Shown: piece by piece, positions 8,526 to 19,055 of the stretch
Numbering within the stretch: the first letter of the stretch is position 1
Layout: every line of letters begins with the position of its first letter
From: Neolewinella aquimaris
Lineage (GTDB): Bacteria > Bacteroidota > Bacteroidia > Chitinophagales > Saprospiraceae
Direction: 5' to 3'
Length of the DNA stretch: 64,000 nt
NCBI RefSeq assembly: GCF_014197245.1
Contig: NZ_JACIFF010000007.1
Location: 62,001-126,000 of the forward strand
Made by a program: the position numbers and the translations under genes
Notes under the pieces: model-generated
The model's database searches: none
The model's input: only the letters and a program-made list of their open reading frames with translations
What the model was told of the DNA's origin: nothing

Positions 8526-9044
8526 ATGTCTAAATCACCCGCCAACAATATCTCTAAAAAAGAAATCAACACGCCCACCGACCTCGACCCGAAAAACGTC
8601 GAGAAGGTCGTGAAGGCCCTCAATCCTCTGGTCGCCGACCTGATCGCCCTGTGGGTAAAAACCAAGAACTACCACTGGCACATGTCGGGCCGCAACTTCC
8701 GCGACTACCACCGGATGCTCGACGACCAGAGCGAGGAGCTGATCACCACGGTCGACCCCCTGGCGGAGCGCGTGCGCAAACTCGGTGGCAAAACGATCAC
8801 CAGCGTAGGCCACGTAGCCCGGCTGCAGAACGTCACCGATAACGACAATGCCCTGATCGCTCCCCGCGATATGCTCCTCGACCTGATGGAAGAGAACAAG
8901 AAGATGGCCAAAAACCTGCGCGAGGCCCACAGCGTCTGCGACGAAGCCGACGACATCGGCGGTGCCAGCCTCCTCGAGGACTACCTCAACGCCACCGAGC
9001 GCCGTACCTGGTTCCTCTTCGAAGCTACCCGGGAGCTGCAGTAA
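8526..9044 (+). CDS. dps: Dps/ferritin-like DNA-protection protein
   Basis: The 172-residue protein is a Dps family member: four-helix ferritin-like subunit that forms dodecamers, oxidises Fe(II) with peroxide and protects DNA. The inter-subunit ferroxidase residues are visible in YHWHMSGRNFRDYHRMLDDQ and SEELITTVDPLAER. The N-terminal tail (about 1-25) is rich in Ser, Asn and Lys, as in members whose tail binds DNA. The start at 8526 is preferred over the upstream frame from 8430, which would read through the rnpA start region. A strong terminator follows 23 bp after the stop. Confidence 0.9.
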   Translation: MSKSPANNISKKEINTPTDLDPKNVEKVVKALNPLVADLIALWVKTKNYHWHMSGRNFRDYHRMLDDQSEELITTVDPLAERVRKLGGKTITSVGHVARLQNVTDNDNALIAPRDMLLDLMEENKKMAKNLREAHSVCDEADDIGGASLLEDYLNATERRTWFLFEATRELQ

Positions 9045-9066
9045 TTCCCCTTCGCAGCTAAAATGG

Positions 9067-9102
9067 AAAGCCCCGACTCATTCACTGAGTCGGGGCTTTT
9101 TT
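9067..9102 (+). terminator. Rho-independent terminator of dps
   Basis: AAGCCCCGACTCA (from 9068) pairs perfectly with TGAGTCGGGGCTT across a five-base loop TTCAC, and a run of six T follows. The stem is 13 bp. It ends dps; gyrB converges on it from the right and its stop lies 22 bp further on. The A-run before the stem means it could serve gyrB too. Confidence 0.93.
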
Positions 9103-9123
9103 CGTCCGTATCGTGTGTGAAGC

Positions 9124-11121
<1,998 letters not shown>

Positions 11122-11342
11122 CTAGCTCCGACCCGTCGCCAAAAAGGCATGTTGGGCGGGTACGCGGGAGCCGTGAAAAGGGGGGCAAAAGCGGGCAAAC
11201 GCCACTTAAACCACGTTAAAAGCTGGACTTACAAAAAAGCGCGTAAATTGAAGTGCGGTATACCAGACGCGTGGCAGCTGGGATGGCAGAAATCGACTGC
11301 CCCACGCGACCCCGAAAAGACCGACCAACAACCTGCACTACT

Positions 11343-11684
11343 GTGAAAATTGTAAGTTTTCTGGCGGCGCTCATGCTGCTTTGTTTCCGGCCCGACGGTG
11401 GTGCCGCGCCGGCGCCGTCCGCCCTCGGTGATGCCGCCATTTCAGTGCCGCTGTTGTTGAATTTAGACGGGAATTACCTTCCCCGGGCCTCCCTCCAGTT
11501 TCGGACCTCCCCCCAATCAGAAACACCCGACGCGCCCGTAGTGACCAACCGGGGGAAGATGTACCAGGCTATCGCCGGTCTGTTGGTCGGTATGCTCCTC
11601 GTAGTAGGCCTGGCGTTTTACCGCGTCCGCAAGAACCACAAGGACGCACTTGCCGTGCTGCTGCTCGTGTCGCTGATCATCTAA
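11343..11684 (+). CDS. Small exported protein with C-terminal membrane segment, unknown
   Basis: From GTG 11343 the frame gives 113 residues: a signal-like start (MKIVSFLAALMLLCF), a short Pro/Ser-rich region, then a hydrophobic segment about 75-95 (AIAGLLVGMLLVVGLAFY), a basic stop-transfer RVRKNHK and a second hydrophobic stretch LAVLLLVSLII at the very end. An in-frame ATG at 11253 would add 30 residues with no signal character, so I prefer the GTG. No family is recognised. This is the only candidate gene in the gap 11089-11749; the 240 bp before it hold the gyrB promoter and otherwise nothing I can name. It could be non-coding, hence the low confidence. Confidence 0.4.
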   Translation: MKIVSFLAALMLLCFRPDGGAAPAPSALGDAAISVPLLLNLDGNYLPRASLQFRTSPQSETPDAPVVTNRGKMYQAIAGLLVGMLLVVGLAFYRVRKNHKDALAVLLLVSLII

Positions 11685-11749
11685 CCCCTCCGGATCCAGC
11701 GAAGGGAACTAAAATTCGATGCTTAAACTCGGGATACGCATGACGCACG

Positions 11750-12472
11750 CTACCACGGACGCAGCCTCCTCCGGTACTCCTCCACCATCGCCCGCTGGGT
11801 AGCGCCGCGCTTGTACATTCTGAAGACGCTCAGGTTGGCCATCTGTACCCGGAACCAACTGTTCGCCCGGTACTTGCGGGCCGAAACCGTAACGGAGCGG
11901 GGCATCACCCGGAACGGAAACCGGCTCCACGCCCGCTGGATGATGTCGTAATCTTCCATGATCTGCATGCCGTCGTCGAAGCCGCCCAGCTCATCCCAGG
12001 CGGACCGGGTTAGGTAAAGCGACTGATCGCCGCCCCGACAGGCCAGTCCTCCGAACCGGGTACAGAAGGCATTGATCGCCAGCAGGGGGTGGCGGGAATC
12101 GAAGCGAAAGCGGTAACACCCCACGGGATTGCCCGCTTCCACGCTACGGCAAATGTCATCGTAAAATCCCCGGGGCGGCCGGGTGTCCGCGTGTACGAAG
12201 TAAAGCACGTCGTACCGGTCGGCATCAAGACGGGCCGCTTCGTTCATTTGTCGCGCCCGTCCGCGTTGCTTACAGGAAAGATACCGCACCTGCGTCCCCG
12301 CCCGCAGCAGTTCCGCCGTGCCGTCCGTACTTCCCCCGTCCGCTACCGTAATGGTACCCCGCCCGGCTAGTTCACCGGCCAGGTAGGGCAACAGGTTGCG
12401 CAGGTTATCCACTTCGTTGACAACGGGAATAATTAGGTGTAACTGCATTTTCGGATCGGCGCTTTGGGGCAT
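11750..12472 (-). CDS. Family 2 glycosyltransferase, TIGR04283-like
   Basis: The 240-residue protein is a cytoplasmic GT-A fold glycosyltransferase. Visible motifs: LHLIIPVVNEVDNL, ADGGSTDGT (nucleotide binding), HADTRPP (DxD-like metal site), and GGFDDGMQIMEDYD near 165 (acceptor and catalytic base region). The short length and the HADT and GGF..MED forms match TIGR04283, the group called rSAM/selenodomain-associated transferase 2. No radical-SAM partner is nearby, so the acceptor is unknown. The frame starts at 12472, but ATG 12448 (MQLHLIIPV) fits the family start better. It lies 42 bp downstream of the methyltransferase gene on the same strand. Confidence 0.85.
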   Translation of the reverse strand: MPQSADPKMQLHLIIPVVNEVDNLRNLLPYLAGELAGRGTITVADGGSTDGTAELLRAGTQVRYLSCKQRGRARQMNEAARLDADRYDVLYFVHADTRPPRGFYDDICRSVEAGNPVGCYRFRFDSRHPLLAINAFCTRFGGLACRGGDQSLYLTRSAWDELGGFDDGMQIMEDYDIIQRAWSRFPFRVMPRSVTVSARKYRANSWFRVQMANLSVFRMYKRGATQRAMVEEYRRRLRPW

Positions 12473-12514
12473 TTAAGTACGTAGCAGACTGTCGCTTCGG
12501 ATTGACCTCCCGCG

Positions 12515-13714
12515 CTACGCAAGCCGGTAATACACCGACTTGAGGTAGGCCCCCTCCGGGAAAGAAATGGGGTGGTCTACGTCGTGAAAGGTTTTTTCCA
12601 GTAGTTCGTACTCCCGGCCGCTGCGCTTCATCACCTTCGCTACGGTCGCGAAGAAATCGTCGGCACTCACCCGGGCCGAACAGGAAGCCGCCACCAGGAT
12701 GCCCCCCGGCTTTACGAGGGGTACGGCGAGGGTATTGATGCGGCGGTAGGCATCCAGCGCCCTGGGAACCTCCTTCTCCCGCTTGGCGAAACTGGGTGGG
12801 TCGACCACCACGATCCCGAATTGTTCCCCCTGCCGGGCCAGTCGCTCCAACTCCTGGAAGGCGTCTCCCTCAATGGTCTCGTGACGCGGATCGTCGCCAA
12901 AGTTCAGGGCCACGTTGCGCCGGGCGACCTCCAGGGCCGGACCGCTGATGTCGAGGCTCACCACCCGGTACGCGCCGCCGTGCAGGGCGTGCACGCTGAA
13001 TCCACCGGCGTAGCTGAACACGTCGAGCACGTCCTGTCCGGTAGCCAACTCCCCCACCCGCTTGCGGTTGTGGCGGTGATCGAGGAAAAAGCCGGTCTTG
13101 TGTCCGCTTACGACGTCGGCCAGCAATTCTACATTGTGTTCCCGGAAGGTAAGCTCATTGGCCGCCAGGCTGCCGGTCAGTACGGTTCCGTTGGCCATTC
13201 CCGGGCGGGCCGTTACCACCCGCGCCAGCCGCAGGACCACGGTCTCCACCTTCGCCGCACGCTGCAGCAGGGGCAGCAGATCGGTCAGGTAAGGGAACCA
13301 GCTCGGGCTGTACAGCTTGACCACGGCCACGTCGGCGTAGACGTCGACGATCAGTCCCGGCATTCCGTCGTTCTCCCCGTGAATAAGTCGGTAGCCGTTG
13401 GTATTTTTTTTGAGCAGGGGCAGCCGGAGTTTGCGGGCCGCCTGAATGCGGTCGGAGAAAAACGCGGTATCGATCTTCACCGGCTCTCCCTGGTGGAGTA
13501 CGCGAATGCGGATCGGCGAATCGGGGTCGTACAGGCCGACGCCGATGAATTTGTCCTTCTTGCGGTCGAAAATAATGGCTAGGTCGCCGGCCTTTCCTTC
13601 CCCCTTCACCGAGGCCACGGCGCCGTCGAAGAGCCAGGGGTGGCCGCTGCGGAGAATGCGCTCGCCCTGGGGGGTGAGCTTGGTGGCGAGGCGTTGGGGA
13701 GTCAATTCGACCAT
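12515..13714 (-). CDS. Class I rRNA large-subunit methyltransferase, RlmI-like
   Basis: The 399-residue protein has an N-terminal PUA-like RNA-binding domain (about 1-75, with RSGHPWLFDGAV), a central EEHEE-type domain, and a Rossmann SAM methyltransferase domain from about 200. Motif I reads DVFSYAGGFSVHA, the acidic motif II VVSLDISGPA, and the catalytic VVDPPSFAK motif is intact; a Cys in AASCSARV completes the 5-methylcytosine-type set. RlmI makes m5C1962 in 23S rRNA, and this family is its common bacterial form; the exact base in this organism is inference. The gene is upstream of and probably co-transcribed with the glycosyltransferase. Confidence 0.88.
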   Translation of the reverse strand: MVELTPQRLATKLTPQGERILRSGHPWLFDGAVASVKGEGKAGDLAIIFDRKKDKFIGVGLYDPDSPIRIRVLHQGEPVKIDTAFFSDRIQAARKLRLPLLKKNTNGYRLIHGENDGMPGLIVDVYADVAVVKLYSPSWFPYLTDLLPLLQRAAKVETVVLRLARVVTARPGMANGTVLTGSLAANELTFREHNVELLADVVSGHKTGFFLDHRHNRKRVGELATGQDVLDVFSYAGGFSVHALHGGAYRVVSLDISGPALEVARRNVALNFGDDPRHETIEGDAFQELERLARQGEQFGIVVVDPPSFAKREKEVPRALDAYRRINTLAVPLVKPGGILVAASCSARVSADDFFATVAKVMKRSGREYELLEKTFHDVDHPISFPEGAYLKSVYYRLA

Positions 13715-13847
13715 TTAAACTATGAGCGGGGGGATTGCAAATTTCCGCCACCGGGCCGTGACGACCACCGCAGCGAAACACCGGCGGAAGATATTTTCCG
13801 GGGGCATCCTTTCGGGCGGGCAAATATAGGGGTAATTTGGTCGCAAC

Positions 13848-16082
13848 ATGCGCCTCACCCCGCACGACATCTACCGCTCCTTCCCCGTGCAATTGCTGCT
13901 CTTGCACCTGCGCAGCAATTTCTTGCTGCTCGGGATGTGGCTGCTCCTGCTCCTGATGATCAGCGGGGCGCTCGGCCAGCAACTCGGCCTGCAGTACCTC
14001 TTCCTCGATCCCGAATACCTCGGAGAGAGCGGCTACTATTCCTTCCTGATCGTGGGCCTGGCCTTCGGCTTTTTCACCATGAGCTGGAACCTGAGCACCT
14101 ACCTCCTGCTGGGCGGCTACTTCAACTTTCTGGCCAGCCTGTCGCGCCCGTTCTTCAAATTTTGCATCAACAACGCCCTGTTACCCCTCGGGGTATTCCT
14201 GACGTACTGCACCTTACTGATTCGCTTCCATCCGTCGTCGGAGGGGGCGGTAACGCAGGTGCAGGGGCTTTCCGGATTAGCAATGGGATTGGTACTGAGC
14301 CTCTTTCTTTACTCGATCTACTTCAACCTCACCAACCGGGACATTAACTACTACACCGCGGGGCGGGAAACGCCACCCAATCGCGGCCCCGGCCTGCAGG
14401 CCGGGCTGGGCTACCGCCCCTACGAGGCCTCCGCCCTCGGCCCGCAGATGGTAAACCTGTACGACAATCCGTTTCAGGTCAGGACCTACCTCAATGCGAG
14501 TTTGCGCACCCAGCGCGTCCGGTCGGTTGCCCACTACGAAACCGATCTGCTCAAGAACATCTTCCGCCAGAATCACTTCAACGCCCTCGTCCTTCAGTTC
14601 GTGACGATCGCCGTGTTGATCGCACTCGGGTTGCTGATCGACTACCCCACCTTTCAGATCCCGGCCGGGGCGAGCTTCTTTATTCTGTTCAGCCTGTTCG
14701 TTTCCATCATCGGTGCGGTGAGTTACTGGTTCTCGGAGTGGCGGCTTACCTTGCTAGTGCTCCTCCTGATCCTGGTGAACTGGCTCACTAGTACGGCCTT
14801 CTTCGACCACGGCAATCAGGCCTACGGCCTGGAGTACGATGAGCCCGCCAGCTACTCACTCGATACCCTCACCAGCCTCTACCGCCCCGAAAACCTGCGG
14901 GCAGACCTGGAGGCCACCCGGCAGATCCTCGACCGCTGGAAAGCAAAGCAGCCCACCCAAAAACCAAAGATGGTGGTGATCTGTGCCAGCGGGGGCGGCC
15001 TCACGGCATCTTTATGGGCCACCCACCTCGCCCAGAGCATCGAAGCCTGCAGCAACGGCCGCCTCATCGAATCCACGGCCCTCATCACCGGGGCAAGCGG
15101 GGGCATGCTGGGTCTGGCCTACCTGCGGGAGACCTACCTGGAATCGCCCTCCTTCCGCTCCAACGGACTGCGCCGGCTCGACCGCGTCAGCCGCGATCTC
15201 CTCAACCCCGTGGCCTTTTCCATCGTCAGCAACGACATTTTCCTGCCCTTCCGCCGGATCCGAATTGGGGACGAGCGCTACCGACGCGACCGGGGCTACG
15301 CCTTCGAGCGGGCCTACAACCTCGCCACGGATCACCTGCTCGACCGCCCGCTCTCCGAATACCGGGCCGCGGAGAAGGCCGCCTCCATTCCCCTGCTCTT
15401 CGTGACGCCCAGCATCGTGGAGGACGGGCGCAGGATGGTTATTTCCCCCCAGGGCGTGAGTTACATGATGGTGCCGCCCGAGGCGTATACGGGGAACATT
15501 CCCCTTTCCCCCGATATGGTGGATTTCGGTCGTTTTCTGCACGCCCAGGACGCCGACAGCTTGCGGCTCAGTTCCGCCCTGCGGGCCAACGCCTCCTATC
15601 CCTACGTGCTGCCGCAGGTGAGCCTGCCCACCGAACCACTGGTTCACCTGATGGATGCCGGCTACCGCGACAATTACGGCATCGCTTCGGCCTCCCGCTT
15701 TATTCACGTTTTCAAAGACTGGATCGAAGAAAATACCTCCGGAGTCATTCTACTACAGATCAGCGCCTTCCGCGAGCAGGAAATTCCCGAGACCGGGCAG
15801 CGCGGGGTTATCAGCGGTTTATTCAGTCCGCTCGGCGTGGCCGGCAACATCCTCAGCCTCCAGATTCTGGACCAGGAAGCCCTGCTGGCCGGACTCTCCC
15901 GTACCCTCGGCCCTACTAAGTTCCACCTCTTCCGCTTCAACTACCAGCCCCGGGAGGACGATCCCCTGCGCACATCGGTCTCCCTGCACATGACCGAATC
16001 GGAAAAAGTGCAGGTGCTGCGCGCCCTCGACGAGCCGGTCCAGCAGCGGCAAATCGATGCCCTTCTACAGCTTCTGGATTAA
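13848..16082 (+). CDS. Multi-pass membrane protein with patatin-like phospholipase domain
   Basis: The 744-residue protein has about six hydrophobic membrane segments in the first 320 residues (for example 24-46, 60-80, 108-125, 250-265) and a patatin domain from about 375. The catalytic elements are ICASGGGLTASLW (oxyanion loop, about 380), GASGGML with nucleophile Ser near 419, and MDAGYRDNYG near 602, which supplies the Asp of the Ser-Asp dyad. Patatins are lipid acyl hydrolases; membrane tethering suggests action on bilayer lipids or lipid-anchored substrate. It heads a cluster with a SpoIIE phosphatase 24 bp downstream. Fusion of a multi-pass N-terminus with patatin is uncommon. Confidence 0.8.
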   Translation: MRLTPHDIYRSFPVQLLLLHLRSNFLLLGMWLLLLLMISGALGQQLGLQYLFLDPEYLGESGYYSFLIVGLAFGFFTMSWNLSTYLLLGGYFNFLASLSRPFFKFCINNALLPLGVFLTYCTLLIRFHPSSEGAVTQVQGLSGLAMGLVLSLFLYSIYFNLTNRDINYYTAGRETPPNRGPGLQAGLGYRPYEASALGPQMVNLYDNPFQVRTYLNASLRTQRVRSVAHYETDLLKNIFRQNHFNALVLQFVTIAVLIALGLLIDYPTFQIPAGASFFILFSLFVSIIGAVSYWFSEWRLTLLVLLLILVNWLTSTAFFDHGNQAYGLEYDEPASYSLDTLTSLYRPENLRADLEATRQILDRWKAKQPTQKPKMVVICASGGGLTASLWATHLAQSIEACSNGRLIESTALITGASGGMLGLAYLRETYLESPSFRSNGLRRLDRVSRDLLNPVAFSIVSNDIFLPFRRIRIGDERYRRDRGYAFERAYNLATDHLLDRPLSEYRAAEKAASIPLLFVTPSIVEDGRRMVISPQGVSYMMVPPEAYTGNIPLSPDMVDFGRFLHAQDADSLRLSSALRANASYPYVLPQVSLPTEPLVHLMDAGYRDNYGIASASRFIHVFKDWIEENTSGVILLQISAFREQEIPETGQRGVISGLFSPLGVAGNILSLQILDQEALLAGLSRTLGPTKFHLFRFNYQPREDDPLRTSVSLHMTESEKVQVLRALDEPVQQRQIDALLQLLD

Positions 16083-16105
16083 GCTTCCCTTTCTACCTTT
16101 ACCCC

Positions 16106-17347
16106 ATGGCGCAGCCCCTCACCCGCATCAATCGCCTCGAGCGCGAACTTCACCTCCGGCAGTTGCAGGTGCGCCGCTTGTTGCAGATCACCCAGGCCAT
16201 CAACAACAATGTCTCGGCGGGGGACCTGTTTCAGATGTACCGCTCCTTCCTGAGCAGCGAGCTGGGGGTCAACGAAATGGCCCTCTTCGTGCGGGAAAGC
16301 GAACACGACGAACGCTGGCAATTGGCCACTTCCATCGGCGTCGACGACCTGCCTACCGACCTGGACTACGCCGACGAGCTACAACGGCTCAAGCGGCCGG
16401 GCAACATCGATGAGCCGGATCATCCCCTGTTTCGTCACTTCGAGCACGTAGTACCGGTACTCCACAAGGAGCGCCCCATCGCCTTCATCCTCATCGGCAG
16501 CTTCACCGACGAGGAGGACATGTTTGAGCGCGTACAGATCATCACCACCATCAGTAACGTGATCGCGGTGGCCATCGAAAACAAGCGGCTGTTTCGCCGA
16601 CAGATCGAGCAGGAGCGACTGGAGGCCGACCTTGACCTCGGCGCGAAGGTGCAGCAGATGCTGATCCCGAAGGAGTTGCCCACCAACGATTTTTACGAGC
16701 TCAGCGCCATTTACCGCCCCAAGCTCGGCGTGGGGGGCGATTACTTTGATTACCGGGAATTCGCCGACGGCAAGCTGGTCTTCTGCATTGGCGACTTTAC
16801 CGGCAAGGGGGTCAGCGCCGCCCTGCTCATGGCCAACTTTCAGGCCAACTTCCACACCCTGATCCGGAAGCGTACCGACCTCCACGCTTTCGTCACCGAG
16901 ATCAACGAAAGCGTGTACCGGATCACCAACGGCGACCGCTTCGTCACCTTCTTCGTTGCCGAGTACGACCGCAGCGCTCACCAGCTTCACTACGTCAATG
17001 CCGGTCACCCGCCCGCCGTCCTGGTGAGCGAGAACGGCTTCCAGCTCCTCGACAAGGGGACCACCGTGCTGGGTTCCATCGATGAGCTGCCGGTGCTGGA
17101 GGTTGGCACCGTCGATTTACCCCCCCAGGCCCTCATCGTGACCTATACCGACGGGCTTACCGACCTGCAGAGTGCGGCCGGCGAAACCTTCGAAGAGGAG
17201 ATCCTGTACCAATTTGCCCGCCGGCAGCACTACCGCTCCGCCGGCCTCTTCAATGAGAACCTGCTGGCCAAGCTGGAAGAGTTCAGGCAGGACAACGAGT
17301 ACCCCGACGATCTCACCATTCTGACGTGCCGAATTTTTGGAGAATGA
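16106..17347 (+). CDS. GAF domain and SpoIIE-type serine phosphatase (RsbU-like)
   Basis: The 413-residue cytoplasmic protein has an N-terminal coiled helix (about 5-30), a GAF-like sensor domain (about 30-165), a linking helix rich in Glu and Arg (about 165-185), and a PP2C/SpoIIE phosphatase domain. Metal-binding acids are in GVGGDYFDY, IGDFTGKGVSAALLMA and YTDGLTDLQ, with VNAGHPPAVL between. Such enzymes dephosphorylate anti-sigma-factor antagonists (partner-switching) or act on two-component targets. No anti-sigma factor or antagonist gene is nearby, so the target is unknown. It lies between the patatin gene and the TM2 gene, all on the same strand. Confidence 0.88.
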   Translation: MAQPLTRINRLERELHLRQLQVRRLLQITQAINNNVSAGDLFQMYRSFLSSELGVNEMALFVRESEHDERWQLATSIGVDDLPTDLDYADELQRLKRPGNIDEPDHPLFRHFEHVVPVLHKERPIAFILIGSFTDEEDMFERVQIITTISNVIAVAIENKRLFRRQIEQERLEADLDLGAKVQQMLIPKELPTNDFYELSAIYRPKLGVGGDYFDYREFADGKLVFCIGDFTGKGVSAALLMANFQANFHTLIRKRTDLHAFVTEINESVYRITNGDRFVTFFVAEYDRSAHQLHYVNAGHPPAVLVSENGFQLLDKGTTVLGSIDELPVLEVGTVDLPPQALIVTYTDGLTDLQSAAGETFEEEILYQFARRQHYRSAGLFNENLLAKLEEFRQDNEYPDDLTILTCRIFGE

Positions 17348-17423
17348 CGGTTGTTCAACAGACCGGCGAAAAGTAGGCTTCGGGAAGAACGAAAACCGCC
17401 CGCTATCCGTTCCCCGTAGTGAG

Positions 17424-18362
17424 ATGAAGGATAAGACGATCGCGGCAATTCTGGCTTTCTTCGGAGGCATCATTGGCCTGCAGCGGTTTTATTTAGGCCA
17501 GAAGGGAATGGGCATGGCCCAGGTATTCTTCTTTGTTCTTGCCCTGTCCGCCGGGCCCAGTCCGTTCACCGTGATGCTGATCTCCCTGGCGCTCATTTTT
17601 GGCATCATCGATGCCATTTCTTTTCTTTCGATGGACCCGCGTGAATTCGACCTCAAGTACAATGAATCGCTGGCCCCGACTTCCGCTTCCGGCAACCACC
17701 GTGGGAACCGTCAACCATACCAAAAACAGCGCAGCATGACCGACCGAGAACGACGCTTCCAGGAACGGCAAAGACAGCGGGCCGAGCAGGAGCGCGAACG
17801 CGAGCGTCGCGACCGGGAACGGTTTAACCAGCAGCCCGTAGAACAACCGGCGCGCGCCGCTAAGTCCGTCCGCCGGGACCCCGGCCGGTCCGACCGGGAA
17901 ACGGGGGTTCGCCACTTCCGGGAGTACGAATACGAAGAAGCCATCGCCGCCTTTCAGCGGGCACTGGAAAAGAATCCGCGCGACGTCGCCTCCCACTTCA
18001 ACATCGCCTGTGCCTACTCCGTAGAGGAGGAAGCCGACCGGGCATTCTACCACCTCGATCGCGCCGTCGCCCTCGGCTTCGACGATTTCGACCGCATTCG
18101 CACCCACGACAGCCTGGCCTACCTGCGTATCCAGCGGGCCTTCCCCGACTTTGCGAACAATCAGTTTCGCCTGTCTACCCCGGAGCCCGTCCGCATCTCC
18201 AACGAGGAGGACCCCCTGGTCGCCGCTCCGGAGCAACCCGCCAACAACGGGCCGGTACACGATGAACTCCTCGAGCAGTTGCAACGGCTGGCTACCCTAC
18301 GCGAAAAGGGGCTGCTGACCGAAGTGGAATTTACCACCCAAAAACGGCGACTGCTCGGCTAA
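17424..18362 (+). CDS. TM2 domain protein with coiled coil, TPR and SHOCT
   Basis: The 312-residue protein has a TM2 domain at its N-terminus (two membrane helices about 5-60, with FGGIIGLQRFYLGQKGMGMAQ), a highly charged Arg/Glu coiled coil (about 100-145), TPR-like helices (about 165-235, REYEYEEAIAAFQRALEKNP) and a C-terminal SHOCT motif (LLEQLQRLATLREKGLLTEVEF). TM2 proteins are membrane adaptors; the TPR part should bind a partner protein. ATG 17424 is chosen, since residues of the longer frame from 17337 overlap the phosphatase gene and are not membrane-like. The CBS gene follows 33 bp later. Confidence 0.8.
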   Translation: MKDKTIAAILAFFGGIIGLQRFYLGQKGMGMAQVFFFVLALSAGPSPFTVMLISLALIFGIIDAISFLSMDPREFDLKYNESLAPTSASGNHRGNRQPYQKQRSMTDRERRFQERQRQRAEQERERERRDRERFNQQPVEQPARAAKSVRRDPGRSDRETGVRHFREYEYEEAIAAFQRALEKNPRDVASHFNIACAYSVEEEADRAFYHLDRAVALGFDDFDRIRTHDSLAYLRIQRAFPDFANNQFRLSTPEPVRISNEEDPLVAAPEQPANNGPVHDELLEQLQRLATLREKGLLTEVEFTTQKRRLLG

Positions 18363-18395
18363 GGCCCGATTATTTTACCTACTTTCCCCATCCAG

Positions 18396-19055
18396 ATGAC
18401 AGCTGACTTCCTCCTCACCGACGCCCTCGTTCCACTGCGTCCTTCCGATACCGGAGAGGAAGCCCTGGAGATCATGAACGAGTTCTACATTCGCCACCTC
18501 CCCGTGGTCGACAACCACAAGCTGGTGTCCGTCATCTCCGAAAGCGACGTCCTCGACGCCGACCCCCTGGAGACGGTCGAAAATTACCGCACCGCCCAAC
18601 TGCCCCCGTCGGTCTTCCCCGACGATCACCTCTACGACGTGATGCGGCAGCTCGTTGACAACAACCTCACCGTCGTACCGGTCATCAACCGCGACGGAGA
18701 GTACGTCGGCATGGTCACCGGAGAAGACCTATTGCGCTTCTTTGCCCAGTCCAGCACCTTCAGCGATCCCGGATCCATCGTCGTGCTGGAAATGGGGCGC
18801 CACGATTACAGCCTCGCCGAGATCGCCCGGATCGTGGAAAGCGACAACGCCATCATCCTGAGCTCCTTCGTTCGCGGAATGACCGATTCCAATCAGGTAG
18901 AGGTGACCCTCAAGCTCAACAGCCAGAGCATCGCCGGCACCATTGCCACCTTCGAGCGTTTCAACTACGTGGTCAAGGCCAGCTTCAACGAAAAGCAACT
19001 GCAGGATACCCTGCGCGAGCGCTTCGACAGCCTAATCAACTACCTCAACGTCTAG
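18396..19055 (+). CDS. CBS-pair protein with ACT-like C-terminus
   Basis: The 219-residue protein has two CBS motifs (about 5-58 with RHLPVVDNHKLVSVISESDV, and 70-125 with LTVVPVINRDGEYVGMVTGED) followed by an ACT-like region (about 128-219, IVVLEMGRHDYSLAEIARIVES). CBS pairs bind adenosine nucleotides and control attached or partner proteins; ACT-like regions bind small ligands. A stand-alone protein like this is probably a nucleotide sensor. Its stop shares a CTAG with the stop of the convergent surface-protein gene, a 4-bp overlap. It is the last gene of the run that starts with the patatin gene. Confidence 0.82.
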   Translation: MTADFLLTDALVPLRPSDTGEEALEIMNEFYIRHLPVVDNHKLVSVISESDVLDADPLETVENYRTAQLPPSVFPDDHLYDVMRQLVDNNLTVVPVINRDGEYVGMVTGEDLLRFFAQSSTFSDPGSIVVLEMGRHDYSLAEIARIVESDNAIILSSFVRGMTDSNQVEVTLKLNSQSIAGTIATFERFNYVVKASFNEKQLQDTLRERFDSLINYLNV

